A DNA stretch of 64,000 nt from Kocuria rosea (GCF_006094695.1 NZ_CP035103.1:1302001-1366000), one strand, 5' to 3'; positions 30,267 to 39,562 are shown, numbered from the stretch's first letter. A program made the numbers and translations. Notes: generated by a model not told the origin, from the sequence alone.

Positions 30267-31388
30267 ATGAGCTACGACATCGAGATCGGCCGCTCCAAAC
30301 GCGCCCGCCACACCTTCTCCCTGGACGAGATCGCCCTCGTCCCCTCCCGCCGCACCCGCGACCCCCGGGACGTGTCCACGGACTGGCAGATCGACGCCTA
30401 CCGGTTCTCCATCCCGTTCCTGGGCGCCCCGATGGACTCGGCGACGTCCCCGGAGACGGCCATCGCCCTCGGCCGCGCCGGGGGACTGGGCGTGCTGGAC
30501 CTCGAGGGGCTGTGGACCCGCTACGAGGACCCGCAGCCGGTGCTCGACGAGATCGCGGCGCTCTCCGGCGAGGACGCCCCGGCGTCCACGCGCCGGATGC
30601 AGGAGCTCTACGAGGCGCCCGTCCAGCCGGAGCTGATCACGGCCCGGCTGGCGCAGATCCGCGAGGCGGGCGTCATCGTCGCCGGGTCCCTGACGCCGCA
30701 GCGCACGGTGGAGCACTACCGCACCGTCCTGGACGCCGGCGTGGACGTCTTCGTGATCCGCGGGACCACGGTCTCCGCGGAGCACGTCTCCCGCAACCAG
30801 GAGCCGCTGGACCTCAAGAAGTTCATCTACGACCTCGACGTCCCGGTCATCGTGGGCGGCGCCGCGGGCTACACGCCGGCGCTGCACCTCATGCGCACGG
30901 GCGCGGCCGGCGTGCTCGTGGGCTTCGGCGGCGGCGCGTCCATGCGCATCCAGAACACCCTGGGGATCCACGCGGCCATGGCCACGGCGATCTCCGACGT
31001 CGCGGCCGCCCGCCGGGACTACCTCGACGAGTCCGGCGGGCGCTACGTCCACGTCATCGCCGACGGCGGCGTGGGGGTCTCCGGGGACATCGTGAAGGCG
31101 CTCGCCATGGGCGCGGACGCCGTGATGCTCGGCACCGCGCTGGCCCGCACGGAGGAGGCGCCCGGGCAGGGCTGGCACTGGGGCGCGGAGGCCCACCACG
31201 GGCAGCTGCCGCGCGGGCTCCGCACCCGCGTGGGCACCGTGGGCCCGCTGGAGGAGGTGCTCTTCGGGCCGTCCCGCCACGTGGACGGCACCTCCAACCT
31301 CGTGGGCGCGCTGCGCCGCTCGATGGCCACCACCGGGTACCTGGAGCTCAAGGAGTTCCAGCGCGCCGAGGTGGTCATCCGCGGCTGA
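30267..31388 (+). CDS. guaB3: GuaB3-family IMP dehydrogenase-related protein
   Basis: A 373-aa TIM-barrel protein of the GuaB3 type. It begins YDIEIGRSKRARHTFSLDEIALVPSRRTRDP, has PFLGAPMDSATSPETA and the phosphate-binding IADGGVGVSGDIVKALAMGAD, and lacks CBS domains. The whole protein contains no cysteine, so it cannot form the covalent E-XMP intermediate of IMPDH; the loop equivalent to SICTT reads GFGGGASMRIQN. The ATG has a GGAAAGGA site. It is linked to guaB, as usual in actinobacteria. Its reaction is uncertain. Confidence 0.88.
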   Translation: MSYDIEIGRSKRARHTFSLDEIALVPSRRTRDPRDVSTDWQIDAYRFSIPFLGAPMDSATSPETAIALGRAGGLGVLDLEGLWTRYEDPQPVLDEIAALSGEDAPASTRRMQELYEAPVQPELITARLAQIREAGVIVAGSLTPQRTVEHYRTVLDAGVDVFVIRGTTVSAEHVSRNQEPLDLKKFIYDLDVPVIVGGAAGYTPALHLMRTGAAGVLVGFGGGASMRIQNTLGIHAAMATAISDVAAARRDYLDESGGRYVHVIADGGVGVSGDIVKALAMGADAVMLGTALARTEEAPGQGWHWGAEAHHGQLPRGLRTRVGTVGPLEEVLFGPSRHVDGTSNLVGALRRSMATTGYLELKEFQRAEVVIRG

Positions 31389-31402
31389 CCCGCGACCGCC
31401 CC

Positions 31403-31447
31403 GCGGGGGCCAGTGCCGCGCCCCGCCGGCCCGGCACGGGCCCCCGC
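31403..31447 (+). terminator. Terminator after guaB-guaB3
   Basis: GCGGGGGCC (31403-31411) pairs with GGCCCCCGC (31439-31447), with an inner GTGCCG/CGGCAC stem. It lies 15 nt after the guaB3 stop. Confidence 0.65.
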
Positions 31448-31477
31448 CGCAACTGGCGAACGCCCAGGAAGGCGCAC

Positions 31478-31483
31478 TAGCCT
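31478..31483 (+). promoter_or_regulatory. -10 box of the SURF1 gene
   Basis: TAGCCT, 6 nt before GTG 31490, no ribosome site; leaderless layout. Confidence 0.6.
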
Positions 31484-31489
31484 TGACGG

Positions 31490-32464
31490 GTGCTCACGAC
31501 CGCCCTGCGCCCCCGCTCGATCCTCGCCCTGATCGTGAGCCTCGGGCTGGCCGTGGGCTTCGTGCTGCTGAGCCAGTGGCAGCTGGAGTCCAGCGAGCAG
31601 TCCCGCACGGTCGCGGACCCCGCGAAGGACGTGGCCGTCCCGCTCACCGAGGCAGCCGAGGCCGGCGCCCCCGTGACCGCCGCGCAGGCCGACCAGCTCG
31701 TCACCGTCACCGGCGACTACCGGGACGGGTCCACCGTCCTGGTCCCGGGCCGGCTGCAGGACGGGACGGAGGGCTGGTGGGCCGTCACCGCCCTCGACGT
31801 CCCGGACACCGGGCAGCTGTGGCCGGACGCCGGCGGGGAGCTCACCCTCGCGGTGGCCCGCGGCTGGACCGCCGACCCCGCCGCCGTGCCGGAGGAGCCG
31901 GCGGGCGCCGTCGACGTCGTCGGCCGGTACCTGCCCGCCGAGGGCCCGGTGCCCGGCGCCGACCTGCCCGCGGGGCAGGTGGGCACGGTGTCCCCGGCGC
32001 AGCTCACCAACCGCTGGGACGCCCCGCTGTGGTCCGGGTACCTGGCCGCCTTCGCCGAGAACCCCGCGTCCGCGCCGTTCCAGCTCGCCGGGGACGGGAC
32101 CCTCGCCCCGGACGCCGCGCTGCTGGGCCCGGGGCTGTCCCGGCTCGACATCGACCAGCAGCCCACGGACGAGTCCGTGAACCTGCTCAACCTCTTCTAC
32201 GCGGTCGAGTGGGTGGTCTTCGCCGGGTTCGCCCTCTACATCTGGTGGCGGTTCGTGCGCGACGAGTGGCAGCGCGAGCAGAACCCCGAGGAGTACTTCT
32301 ACTTCGAGGGCGAGTACTACTACGACGAGGCGGCCGGGCGCTACTACTACTACGACCCCGAGGCGGGGGAGTACTACTGGTTCGACGACCAGCCCGGCGC
32401 CCGGGCGGGCGAGCCCAGCACCCACGACAGGACCCAGGACAGGACCGGAGCCCACCATGACTGA
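31490..32464 (+). CDS. SURF1-family cytochrome oxidase assembly protein with tyrosine-rich tail
   Basis: A 324-aa SURF1-like protein expected to help assemble aa3-type cytochrome oxidase in the membrane. A first helix (about residues 8-26, SILALIVSLGLAVGFVLLSQW) is followed by the extracytoplasmic SURF1 domain with VTGDYRDGSTVLVPGR and a second helix near 230-250. Beyond it, residues 269-300 form an unusual acidic, aromatic tail in which Tyr, Phe and Trp make up about half the residues. The GTG follows a TAGCCT box by 6 nt. The stop overlaps the next gene's start by 8 nt. Confidence 0.82.
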   Translation: MLTTALRPRSILALIVSLGLAVGFVLLSQWQLESSEQSRTVADPAKDVAVPLTEAAEAGAPVTAAQADQLVTVTGDYRDGSTVLVPGRLQDGTEGWWAVTALDVPDTGQLWPDAGGELTLAVARGWTADPAAVPEEPAGAVDVVGRYLPAEGPVPGADLPAGQVGTVSPAQLTNRWDAPLWSGYLAAFAENPASAPFQLAGDGTLAPDAALLGPGLSRLDIDQQPTDESVNLLNLFYAVEWVVFAGFALYIWWRFVRDEWQREQNPEEYFYFEGEYYYDEAAGRYYYYDPEAGEYYWFDDQPGARAGEPSTHDRTQDRTGAHHD

Positions 32465-33041
32465 ACCCACGCAGCCGACCCCCGCCCCGAAGGACCGCAC
32501 CGACGGGGTGCGGGTCTCCCTCCCGCCGGACGCCCGCCCCGCGGAGGCGGCGTCCCCGGGCCGCGTCCCGCGCCGGGCGGCCGCCCTGCAGCCGCGCCGC
32601 CGCTTCGGGGGCACCGAGGCCCAGATCCGCGGGGCCCTGGGCTTCTACATGGTCTGTGCGTGGATCTCCGGGACCTTCCTGCTCCTGCTCGTGGCCGAGA
32701 TGATCACCCGCTACGGACTGGGCTACGACCTCGTCGCGGGCGGCACCGACCGGGCCACGGGGGAGACCGTGGCCCTCGGCTGGCAGGACCTCGAGCTCGA
32801 GAACCTCGCGGGCGGGGTCAACATCTCCACGTGGATCCTCATCGTGCACGGCTGGTTCTACGTGGTCTACCTCATCTCCTGCTTCCGGATCTGGACGCTC
32901 ATGCGCTGGCCCTTCCCGCAGCTCGTGGTGATGGCCCTGGGCGGCGTGGTGCCGTTCCTGTCCTTCGTGGTGGAGCGCAAGATCCACGCCTCCACCACCG
33001 CCGAGCTGCGCGCCAACCCGAAGGCCGCGAAGCGGTACTGA
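32457..33041 (+). CDS. DUF3817-family membrane protein
   Basis: A 194-aa protein with a disordered Pro-rich N-terminus (about 60 residues) and three hydrophobic helices ([21 protein letters not shown] near 62, [20 protein letters not shown] near 123, [18 protein letters not shown] near 160). The closing [17 protein letters not shown] is typical of the DUF3817 integral membrane proteins that sit beside guaA in actinobacteria. The ATG overlaps the SURF1 gene end. Function unknown; the conserved position hints at no more than co-expression. Confidence 0.82.
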   Translation: MTEPTQPTPAPKDRTDGVRVSLPPDARPAEAASPGRVPRRAAALQPRRRFGGTEAQIRGALGFYMVCAWISGTFLLLLVAEMITRYGLGYDLVAGGTDRATGETVALGWQDLELENLAGGVNISTWILIVHGWFYVVYLISCFRIWTLMRWPFPQLVVMALGGVVPFLSFVVERKIHASTTAELRANPKAAKRY

Positions 33042-33060
33042 GCCCTCCCCGCGCCTGGCC

Positions 33061-33066
33061 TAGGAT
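33061..33066 (+). promoter_or_regulatory. -10 box of guaA
   Basis: TAGGAT, 7 nt before GTG 33074; leaderless layout. The in-frame ATG at 33065 overlaps the box. Confidence 0.6.
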
Positions 33067-33073
33067 GGAGGGC

Positions 33074-34672
33074 GTGACCGAAACAGCTGAGACCCGCACC
33101 GATCTGGAGCAGCGCCCGGTCCTGGTGGTCGACTACGGCGCGCAGTACGCGCAGCTGATCGCCCGCCGGGTCCGCGAGGCCAGTGTCTATTCCGAGATCG
33201 TCCCCCACACCTGGTCGACCGAGCAGATCCTCGCCAAGAACCCGGCGGCGATCATCCTCTCGGGCGGCCCCTCCTCCGTCTACGCCGAGGACGCGCCGCA
33301 GCAGGACGCGGCGCTCTTCGAGGCCGGGGTGCCCGTCCTGGGCATCTGCTACGGCTTCCAGGCCATGGCGCAGGCCCTCGGCGGGACCGTCGCGCACACC
33401 GGCGCCCGCGAGTACGGGGCCACCACCGCCACCGCCGTCGGCGGTCCCACGGCCTCCATCCTGGAGGGCTCCCCGGGCACCCAGACCGTGTGGATGAGCC
33501 ACGGCGACTCGGTCGTCGAGGCCCCCGCCGGCTTCGAGGTGCTCGCCTCCACGGAGACCACCCCGGTGGCCGCGTTCGCCGACGATGCCCGCCGGCTCTA
33601 CGGCGTGCAGTGGCACCCGGAAGTCAAGCACTCCGTGCACGGGCAGCAGGTGCTCGAGCACTTCCTCTTCGACGGCGCCCGGGTCGAGCCCACCTGGTCG
33701 ACCGGCAACATCATCGAGGAGCACGTCCAGCGGATCCGCGCGCAGGTCGGCTCCGCGTCCGTGATCTGCGGTCTCTCCGGCGGCGTGGACTCCGCCGTGG
33801 CCGCCGCCCTGGTCCAGCGGGCCGTGGGCGACCAGCTCACCTGCGTGTTCGTGGACCACGGGCTGCTGCGCGAGGGCGAGGCCGAGCAGGTCGAGCAGGA
33901 CTTCGTGGCCGCGACCGGCGTCAACCTCTACGTGGCCGAGGAGAAGGAGCGCTTCCTCACCGCGCTCGCCGGCGTCACCGACCCCGAGCAGAAGCGCAAG
34001 ATCATCGGCCGGGAGTTCATCCGCTCCTTCGAGGCCGCCGCGGAGGAGGTCGCCAAGACCGCCGCCCAGGAGGGCGAGCCCGTGCGCTTCCTCGTCCAGG
34101 GCACCCTCTACCCCGACGTGGTGGAGTCCGGCGGCGGGGAGGGCGCCGCCAACATCAAGAGCCACCACAACGTGGGCGGGCTGCCCGAGGACCTGCAGTT
34201 CGAGCTCGTGGAGCCGCTGCGCACGCTGTTCAAGGACGAGGTCCGTGCCGTGGGGCGCGAGCTCGGCCTGCCCCACGAGATCGTGGGCCGCCAGCCGTTC
34301 CCCGGCCCCGGGCTGGGCATCCGCATCATCGGGGAGATCACGGAGGCCAACCTCGCGGTCCTGCGCCGCGCCGACGCCATCGCCCGCGAGGAGCTGACCC
34401 GCGCCGGGCTCGACGACGAGGTGTGGCAGATGCCGGTCGTGCTCCTGGCGGACGTGCGCTCGGTGGGCGTGCAGGGCGACGGCCGCACGTACGGGCACCC
34501 CATCGTGCTGCGTCCCGTGTCCAGCGAGGACGCGATGACCGCCGACTGGTCGCGCCTGCCCTACGACCTGCTGGCCCGCGTCTCCAACCGCATCACCAAC
34601 GAGGTCGAAGAGGTCAACCGGGTGGTCCTGGACGTCACGTCCAAGCCCCCGGGCACCATCGAGTGGGAGTAG
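33074..34672 (+). CDS. guaA: GMP synthase (glutamine-hydrolysing)
   Basis: A 532-aa enzyme that aminates XMP to GMP using glutamine and ATP. The class I amidotransferase domain has [13 protein letters not shown] (catalytic Cys) and QWHPEVKHS (His, Glu). The ATP-pyrophosphatase P-loop is [14 protein letters not shown] near residue 233. The C-terminal dimerisation domain ends [14 protein letters not shown] chose GTG 33074, which lies 7 nt after a TAGGAT box; the ATG at 33065 overlaps that box. It follows the DUF3817 gene and completes the guanine nucleotide genes of this region. Confidence 0.96.
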   Translation: MTETAETRTDLEQRPVLVVDYGAQYAQLIARRVREASVYSEIVPHTWSTEQILAKNPAAIILSGGPSSVYAEDAPQQDAALFEAGVPVLGICYGFQAMAQALGGTVAHTGAREYGATTATAVGGPTASILEGSPGTQTVWMSHGDSVVEAPAGFEVLASTETTPVAAFADDARRLYGVQWHPEVKHSVHGQQVLEHFLFDGARVEPTWSTGNIIEEHVQRIRAQVGSASVICGLSGGVDSAVAAALVQRAVGDQLTCVFVDHGLLREGEAEQVEQDFVAATGVNLYVAEEKERFLTALAGVTDPEQKRKIIGREFIRSFEAAAEEVAKTAAQEGEPVRFLVQGTLYPDVVESGGGEGAANIKSHHNVGGLPEDLQFELVEPLRTLFKDEVRAVGRELGLPHEIVGRQPFPGPGLGIRIIGEITEANLAVLRRADAIAREELTRAGLDDEVWQMPVVLLADVRSVGVQGDGRTYGHPIVLRPVSSEDAMTADWSRLPYDLLARVSNRITNEVEEVNRVVLDVTSKPPGTIEWE

Positions 34673-34677
34673 GCCCG

Positions 34678-34756
34678 GGGGCGGGCCCAGGGCCCGCCCC
34701 GCACGGGCGGTACACGAGCAGCCGGGGTCGAGCGGTCCGCACGGACCGCTCGACCC
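34678..34756 (+). terminator. Two hairpins after guaA
   Basis: A first hairpin pairs 34678-34688 with 34690-34700. A second, perfect 15-bp stem pairs 34725-34739 with 34742-34756 with a minimal loop. The second is the likelier terminator; it lies 48 nt before the next gene. Confidence 0.7.
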
Positions 34757-34804
34757 GTGCGTGAGCGGTGCCCGGCCCCCGGGCCGAGGCGCAGGAGGAG
34801 AACC

Positions 34805-37800
34805 ATGTCGATCGGAGCCGACCGCACCCCCCAGGAGTCGGACACCTCCCGGGCGCAGCCCCCGCGCGTCTCGCTGCAGCCCTGGACCCGCCAGATGGAC
34901 GCCTACACCGGCCCGGACACGCTGCTGGACTTCAACCAGGTCGACAACGTCTGCATCGACCTCACCGAGGCGAACTCCTCGGGGCAGGCCCAGCTGCTCA
35001 TGGGCCGCCCCACCCGCCTGTCCACGATCGTGCACGACCCCGAGGCCTACGGGCACGCCGTGCGCGCGGCCCGGTCCCTGCGCACCAAGACCCACGAGCT
35101 GTCGGTCAACCACGGGCTGGACGCCGCGTACCTCGCCGCCGGCACCGCGTCCTGGCTCGCCCGGCCCCGGGGCTCCGACCCGACCGGCGCCGGACAGCGC
35201 CGCTGGATCGCCCCCGTCCTGCTCGCGCCCCTCGCCCTGAAGCCGCGCCCGGACCTCGACGACTTCGAGCTCCAGCTCGTCGGCCCCGCCCGGCTCAACC
35301 CCGCCATGGTCCGCCGGCTGGCCGCGGACCACGGCGTGGACCTGACCTCCGGCGAGCTCGCCCGCCTCGCCTACGGCACCCGCCGGCTCGACCCGGCCCC
35401 CGCCCTCGAGACCCTGCGCACCCTCGCCGGGGCGGTGCCCGGGATGCACGTCGAGCACAAGCTGCTCGTCTCCACGTTCGCCGATCTGCACGACCGGCCC
35501 GCCGACCTGTCGGTCGTGGCCCGCACCGCGGTGGTCCGGGACCTCGCCCGGCTCAAGGACTCCGCGGTCGGACGGATCCCCCAGGTCGAGGAGATCACGG
35601 ACGACGCGCCCCCGCTGGACCAGCGCGACCCCGCCGACGAGCTCCTCCTGCTCGACGCCGACGGCCCCCAGCAGGAGGTCCTCGACCTCGCCGCCCAGGG
35701 CCACTCCTTCGTGGTGACCGCGGCCCCCGGCACCGGGCAGCTCGACACCGCCGTCAACACGGTGGGCACCCTCGTGGCCGCCGGCCGCACCGTCCTGGTC
35801 CTGGGCGAGCGGCGCACCACGCTCGCCGCGTTCGGGCGGCGGATGGACGGGCTGGGCCTGGGCACCGCCGTCCTGCCGCTGTCCTCCCAGCTCAGCGACG
35901 CCGACGTGGCCCAGCAGCTCGTCCGGGCGGTGGCCCGCAACGAGCGCGCCGAGCGCCCGGACCTCGCCGAGCTGCACGAGACGCTGCGCACCAGCCGGGA
36001 CCAGCTCGCCGAGCACGTGCGGTCCCTGCACACCGTGCGGCCCCGGTGGTCCGTCTCCCCGTACCGGGCCGTGCAGGCGCTCGCCGAGCTGACCTCCCGC
36101 CGGCCGGCGCCCGCCACGGCCGTGCGGTTCCCGCGCTCCGTGCTCGACGCGGTCACGGAGCGCGGCGACGCCGTCGCCCGGCTCGAGCGCGCCGCCGAGC
36201 TCGGGGCCTTCGACGCCGGGACCCTGGCCGGGCCCTGGACCGGGGCGCGCCTGGTCAACGAGGACGAGGCCCGGCAGGCGCACCGGCTGGCCCAGTCCCT
36301 GCTCCTGGAGCTCACCACCCTCGAGACCGGGATGCGGCACGTCCTGGCCACCAGCGGGCTGCGCGGCGGCACGACCGTGCCCGAGTGGGGCCGGCAGCTG
36401 CGGCTGCTGCAGGAGGTCCAGGACTCCCTGACCCGCTTCACGCCCGACATCTACGATCGGCCCGTGACGGACCTGGTCGCCGCGACCGCCGGGTCCGGCT
36501 GGCGGCGGGAGCACGGGATCGAGATGACCGGGCTGCAGCGCTCACGGCTGCGCAAGGCCGCGAAGGAGTACATCCGGCACGGGGTGCACCTCTCGGACCT
36601 GCACGCCGCCCTGCTGCGCGTGCAGTCGGAGCGGGAGCGGTGGCGGGAGTGGGCCACCTCGTCCACGCACCCGGTCGTCTCCGAGCGGGTCGAGGAGCTC
36701 GCGGCCGTGCAGGCCCGCTTCGTGGAGGACCTCGAGGGCCTGGCCATCGCCCTCGAGGGCTCGTCCACCGGCGCCGACCTCCTGGGGCTGCCGATCGACC
36801 GGCTGCGCGAGACCCTGGACGGGCTCATCAACGACGAGGAGAACCTCGCCGTGCTGCCCGAGCGCACCGTCCTGCTCGACGAGCTGCGCGGCCAGGGCCT
36901 CGGCGAGCTCGTGGACGACCTCGTGCGGCGCACCGTGCCCCGCGCGGAGGTCTCCGGGGAGTTCGACCTCGCGTGGTGGCAGTCCACGCTCGAGGCCATG
37001 ATCACCGGCGACGACTTCCTGGCGATGCCGGAGGGGCACACCCTGCGCAAGGTGGAGTCCGTGTTCCGCCGCGCCGACGCGGCGCACGTGGCCTCCGGGG
37101 CCGGCCGGCTCCTCTGGGAGCTCGCCGACCGCTGGCAGCGCACCGTCCGGCGCTCCCCGCGCGCGGCGGCCGCCCTGCGCCGCATGCTCCGGGCGGGGGC
37201 CGCCCCGCTCGAGGAGGTCAGCGCCTCGGCGGGCGAGCTGATCGGCTCGCTGGTGCCCGTCTGGACGGCCAGCCCCCTGGTGCTCTCCGCGGCGCTGCCC
37301 GAGGACCACGACTTCGACGCCGTGGTGGTGCTGGACGCCGAGAGCTCCCCGCTCGCGGCGGTGCTGCCGGCGCTGACCCGGTGCCGGCAGGTCATCGCGT
37401 TCGGGGACCCGCACCTGGGCCGCCCGCAGCCGTTCACGGTGGCGCCCACCGCGGTGCCCGCCCCGGGCGCCCAGCCGGTGGTCGAGGTGGACAGCGCCTT
37501 CGACGCCCTCTCCCGCGTGGTGCCGGAGCGGACGCTGCGGACCGTGTACCGGTCCATGGACGAGCAGGTCTTCCGCCACCTCAACGAGCAGTTCTACGGC
37601 GGGCGCCTGAGCAGGCTCCCGCACGGTGAGTCCGTCACCGGGGCCACCCCCGTCCTCGACGTCGAGTACGTCCCGGACGGCGTGGGCGCCCTGACCGCCG
37701 GGATCGAGGGCATCCAGGCGCCCGCCGCCGAGGTGCGGCGCGTCGTGGAGCTCGTCTTCGAGCACGCCGCGCGCCACCCGCGCCGGTCCCTGGCCGTGGT

Positions 37801-38599
37801 CACGGCCAGCGCGGTGCACGCCGCGCGGATCGCGCAGGCCGTCCGGCAGCGGATGCGCGAGGAGCCCGCCGCCGCGGCCTTCTTCGCCCCGGGCCCCGAG
37901 TCCTTCCGGGTGGTCGACCTGCACCGGGCGGCGGGCATCGTGCGGGACACCGTCATCTTCTCGCTGGGCTTCGGCAAGACGGCCAACGGGCGCACCGTGC
38001 CGTACCTCGGGGCGCTGTCGGAGCGGCACGGCCGCCAGCACTTCGTGCTCGGCATGACCCGGGCCCGCCACAGCACCCGCATCGTGACCTCCCTGCACCC
38101 GGGGGAGATGGAGGGAAAGGGCCTCCAGCACGGCGCGCGGGACTTCGCCCGTGTGCTCGCCGCGCACCTCGGCGGCCTGCCGCCGGGGGAGGAGGAGGCC
38201 CGGGACACCCACGACGACGCCCTGGTGGTCGACCTCGCCCGCCGGCTGGTGGAGCGCGGTGCCTCGGTGCGGCTGGACTACGCGGGCGTCCTCGACCTGG
38301 TCGCCTGGGCCGGCACGGAGTCGCTGTCCGCGGGGGCCGTGGTCCCGGGCCGCACCCGTGCCGAGGGCCGGCCGCTGCGGATCCCCGTGGCCGGGCAGTC
38401 CGACGGCTCGCCGGAGAACGCCGCCCTGTCCGTGCGGGAGCGCTCGCGGCTGCGGCCCCAGCAGCTCGAGCGCACCGGCTGGAACTACCTCACGTTGTGG
38501 ACCATCGAGGTCTTCACCGACCCGGACACCGTCGCCGAGCTGATCCGGCGCTATCTCGGCCTGCCCGCCGCCCCGCAGCGGGGTGACCGTGCCGGCTGA
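34805..38599 (+). CDS. Helicase-like protein with degenerate SF1 ATPase motifs (possible pseudoenzyme)
   Basis: A 1264-aa protein laid out like the large SF1 helicases with an N-terminal DUF4011-like region and a C-terminal Vsr/REase-like end. The Walker A position reads AAPGTGQLD (306-314), without the Lys-Thr/Ser needed for ATP binding. The Walker B position reads VVVLDAESS (840-848), with the Asp-Glu pair lost. Later motifs survive better: VYRSMDEQVFRHLNEQFY (914-), FRVVDLHRAAGIVRDTVIFSLGFGK and GMTRARHSTRIVTSL (1083-). The C-terminal end keeps SVRERSRLRPQQLERTGWNY, but the expected acidic nuclease residues are not evident. The ATG has AGGAGGAG 4 nt upstream. Probably a nucleic-acid scaffold; function unknown. 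Confidence 0.8.
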   Translation: MSIGADRTPQESDTSRAQPPRVSLQPWTRQMDAYTGPDTLLDFNQVDNVCIDLTEANSSGQAQLLMGRPTRLSTIVHDPEAYGHAVRAARSLRTKTHELSVNHGLDAAYLAAGTASWLARPRGSDPTGAGQRRWIAPVLLAPLALKPRPDLDDFELQLVGPARLNPAMVRRLAADHGVDLTSGELARLAYGTRRLDPAPALETLRTLAGAVPGMHVEHKLLVSTFADLHDRPADLSVVARTAVVRDLARLKDSAVGRIPQVEEITDDAPPLDQRDPADELLLLDADGPQQEVLDLAAQGHSFVVTAAPGTGQLDTAVNTVGTLVAAGRTVLVLGERRTTLAAFGRRMDGLGLGTAVLPLSSQLSDADVAQQLVRAVARNERAERPDLAELHETLRTSRDQLAEHVRSLHTVRPRWSVSPYRAVQALAELTSRRPAPATAVRFPRSVLDAVTERGDAVARLERAAELGAFDAGTLAGPWTGARLVNEDEARQAHRLAQSLLLELTTLETGMRHVLATSGLRGGTTVPEWGRQLRLLQEVQDSLTRFTPDIYDRPVTDLVAATAGSGWRREHGIEMTGLQRSRLRKAAKEYIRHGVHLSDLHAALLRVQSERERWREWATSSTHPVVSERVEELAAVQARFVEDLEGLAIALEGSSTGADLLGLPIDRLRETLDGLINDEENLAVLPERTVLLDELRGQGLGELVDDLVRRTVPRAEVSGEFDLAWWQSTLEAMITGDDFLAMPEGHTLRKVESVFRRADAAHVASGAGRLLWELADRWQRTVRRSPRAAAALRRMLRAGAAPLEEVSASAGELIGSLVPVWTASPLVLSAALPEDHDFDAVVVLDAESSPLAAVLPALTRCRQVIAFGDPHLGRPQPFTVAPTAVPAPGAQPVVEVDSAFDALSRVVPERTLRTVYRSMDEQVFRHLNEQFYGGRLSRLPHGESVTGATPVLDVEYVPDGVGALTAGIEGIQAPAAEVRRVVELVFEHAARHPRRSLAVVTASAVHAARIAQAVRQRMREEPAAAAFFAPGPESFRVVDLHRAAGIVRDTVIFSLGFGKTANGRTVPYLGALSERHGRQHFVLGMTRARHSTRIVTSLHPGEMEGKGLQHGARDFARVLAAHLGGLPPGEEEARDTHDDALVVDLARRLVERGASVRLDYAGVLDLVAWAGTESLSAGAVVPGRTRAEGRPLRIPVAGQSDGSPENAALSVRERSRLRPQQLERTGWNYLTLWTIEVFTDPDTVAELIRRYLGLPAAPQRGDRAG

Positions 38600-38870
38600 G
38601 CCGGGCCCGGCGTCCGGCGGGGACCCCGGGCCCGCCGAGCCGGACCGCGCCCCCCGGCGGGACGTGCCCGCCGCCCCGCGCCCCCGCCGGCGCGGGCCGA
38701 GGCGTGCCACCGGGGGCACGTTCACCGACGGCACGTCCACCGGGGCGGAGCCGCGCCTGCCCGGCCTGGACGGGCGGGCGTCCGCGGCGGACGCGGACCG
38801 GGCGGACGAGGCCTCCGATCGGGCCCACGAGGACTGGCTCAGGGCCCAGCGGCCTCCGCACTGGGACTGA
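38583..38870 (+). CDS. Small hypothetical protein after the helicase-like gene
   Basis: A 95-aa, low-complexity protein, Pro/Arg-rich in its first half and acidic in its second, ending EDWLRAQRPPHWD. It starts at a GTG inside the last 17 nt of the helicase-like gene (a second GTG at 38589 is possible), which suggests coupling. Its 3' end overlaps the convergent SAF gene by 32 nt. The ordered Trp-containing C-terminus looks like a short binding motif. I do not recognise a family; existence as a protein is likely but not certain. Confidence 0.55.
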   Translation: MTVPAEPGPASGGDPGPAEPDRAPRRDVPAAPRPRRRGPRRATGGTFTDGTSTGAEPRLPGLDGRASAADADRADEASDRAHEDWLRAQRPPHWD

Positions 38871-39555
38871 CCAGCGCCGGGACGAGGACCACGGTGGTGC
38901 GCCCGGTGCCGCCCGCGCCCGCGAGCTGCGCGGCGCCCTCGTGCGGGGCCCCCACCACCAGCAGTCCCTCCTCCTCGGAGGTGCCGGGCCCGGCGAGCAG
39001 ACCGCCGTCCCCACCGGGGTCCGCGGAGGAGACCCACAGCACGGGCAGGCCCCTGCCCAGGACCTGACGCCCGCCCGGCGCGGCGCCGTCGGGCAGGTGG
39101 ACGACGTCCACGTGGTCGCCCGCGCGCACGTGCCGCAGCACACCGGGGTCGTCGATGCGCAGCGTCACCGCCGTGACGCCCCCGTCCTGTCCCGTCAGCA
39201 GTCCCGGGCCCACGAGCGCGGTCTCCGTCAGCGGCTGCCCGGGGCCCGCGGCGCCCGCCAGGACGCGCCCGGACAGCTCCGCGGGGTCGGCCACGGCACC
39301 CTCCGGCGCCAGCCCGTGGGGATAGGCGGCCACCGCGAGCCGCTCCGGGGTGACCACCGTGCCCGCGGGCAGCGCCTCGGCGGCGGTGACCACCGGCACC
39401 GTCCTGGTCTGGGGCGGGCCGAGCCGCAGGACCACCAGGGCCGCCGCGAGCCCGAGGAGCAGCGCGGCCACCAGCCGGCGGCGCCGGGACAGTGCCGAGC
39501 GCAGGTGCAGGGACAGCGGGTAGCGGCGTCGGACGGTCCGGGGGCGGCGGCTCAT
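38839..39555 (-). CDS. SAF-domain membrane-anchored protein (CpaB-like)
   Basis: A 238-aa protein with a basic cytoplasmic N-terminus, one membrane helix (about residues 29-46, LVAALLLGLAAALVVLRL) and an external SAF domain: VPVVTAAEALPAGTVVTPERLAVAAYP is the classic SAF opening. A second conserved stretch is VLRHVRAGDHVDVVHLPDG. This matches the CpaB/FlgA-like proteins of pilus and cell-envelope systems, but no pilus genes are near. I chose ATG 39555, 7 nt after a TAGCGT box; a GTG at 39564 overlaps that box. Confidence 0.75.
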   Translation of the reverse strand: MSRRPRTVRRRYPLSLHLRSALSRRRRLVAALLLGLAAALVVLRLGPPQTRTVPVVTAAEALPAGTVVTPERLAVAAYPHGLAPEGAVADPAELSGRVLAGAAGPGQPLTETALVGPGLLTGQDGGVTAVTLRIDDPGVLRHVRAGDHVDVVHLPDGAAPGGRQVLGRGLPVLWVSSADPGGDGGLLAGPGTSEEEGLLVVGAPHEGAAQLAGAGGTGRTTVVLVPALVSPSAEAAGP

Positions 39556-39562
39556 GCCGGGC

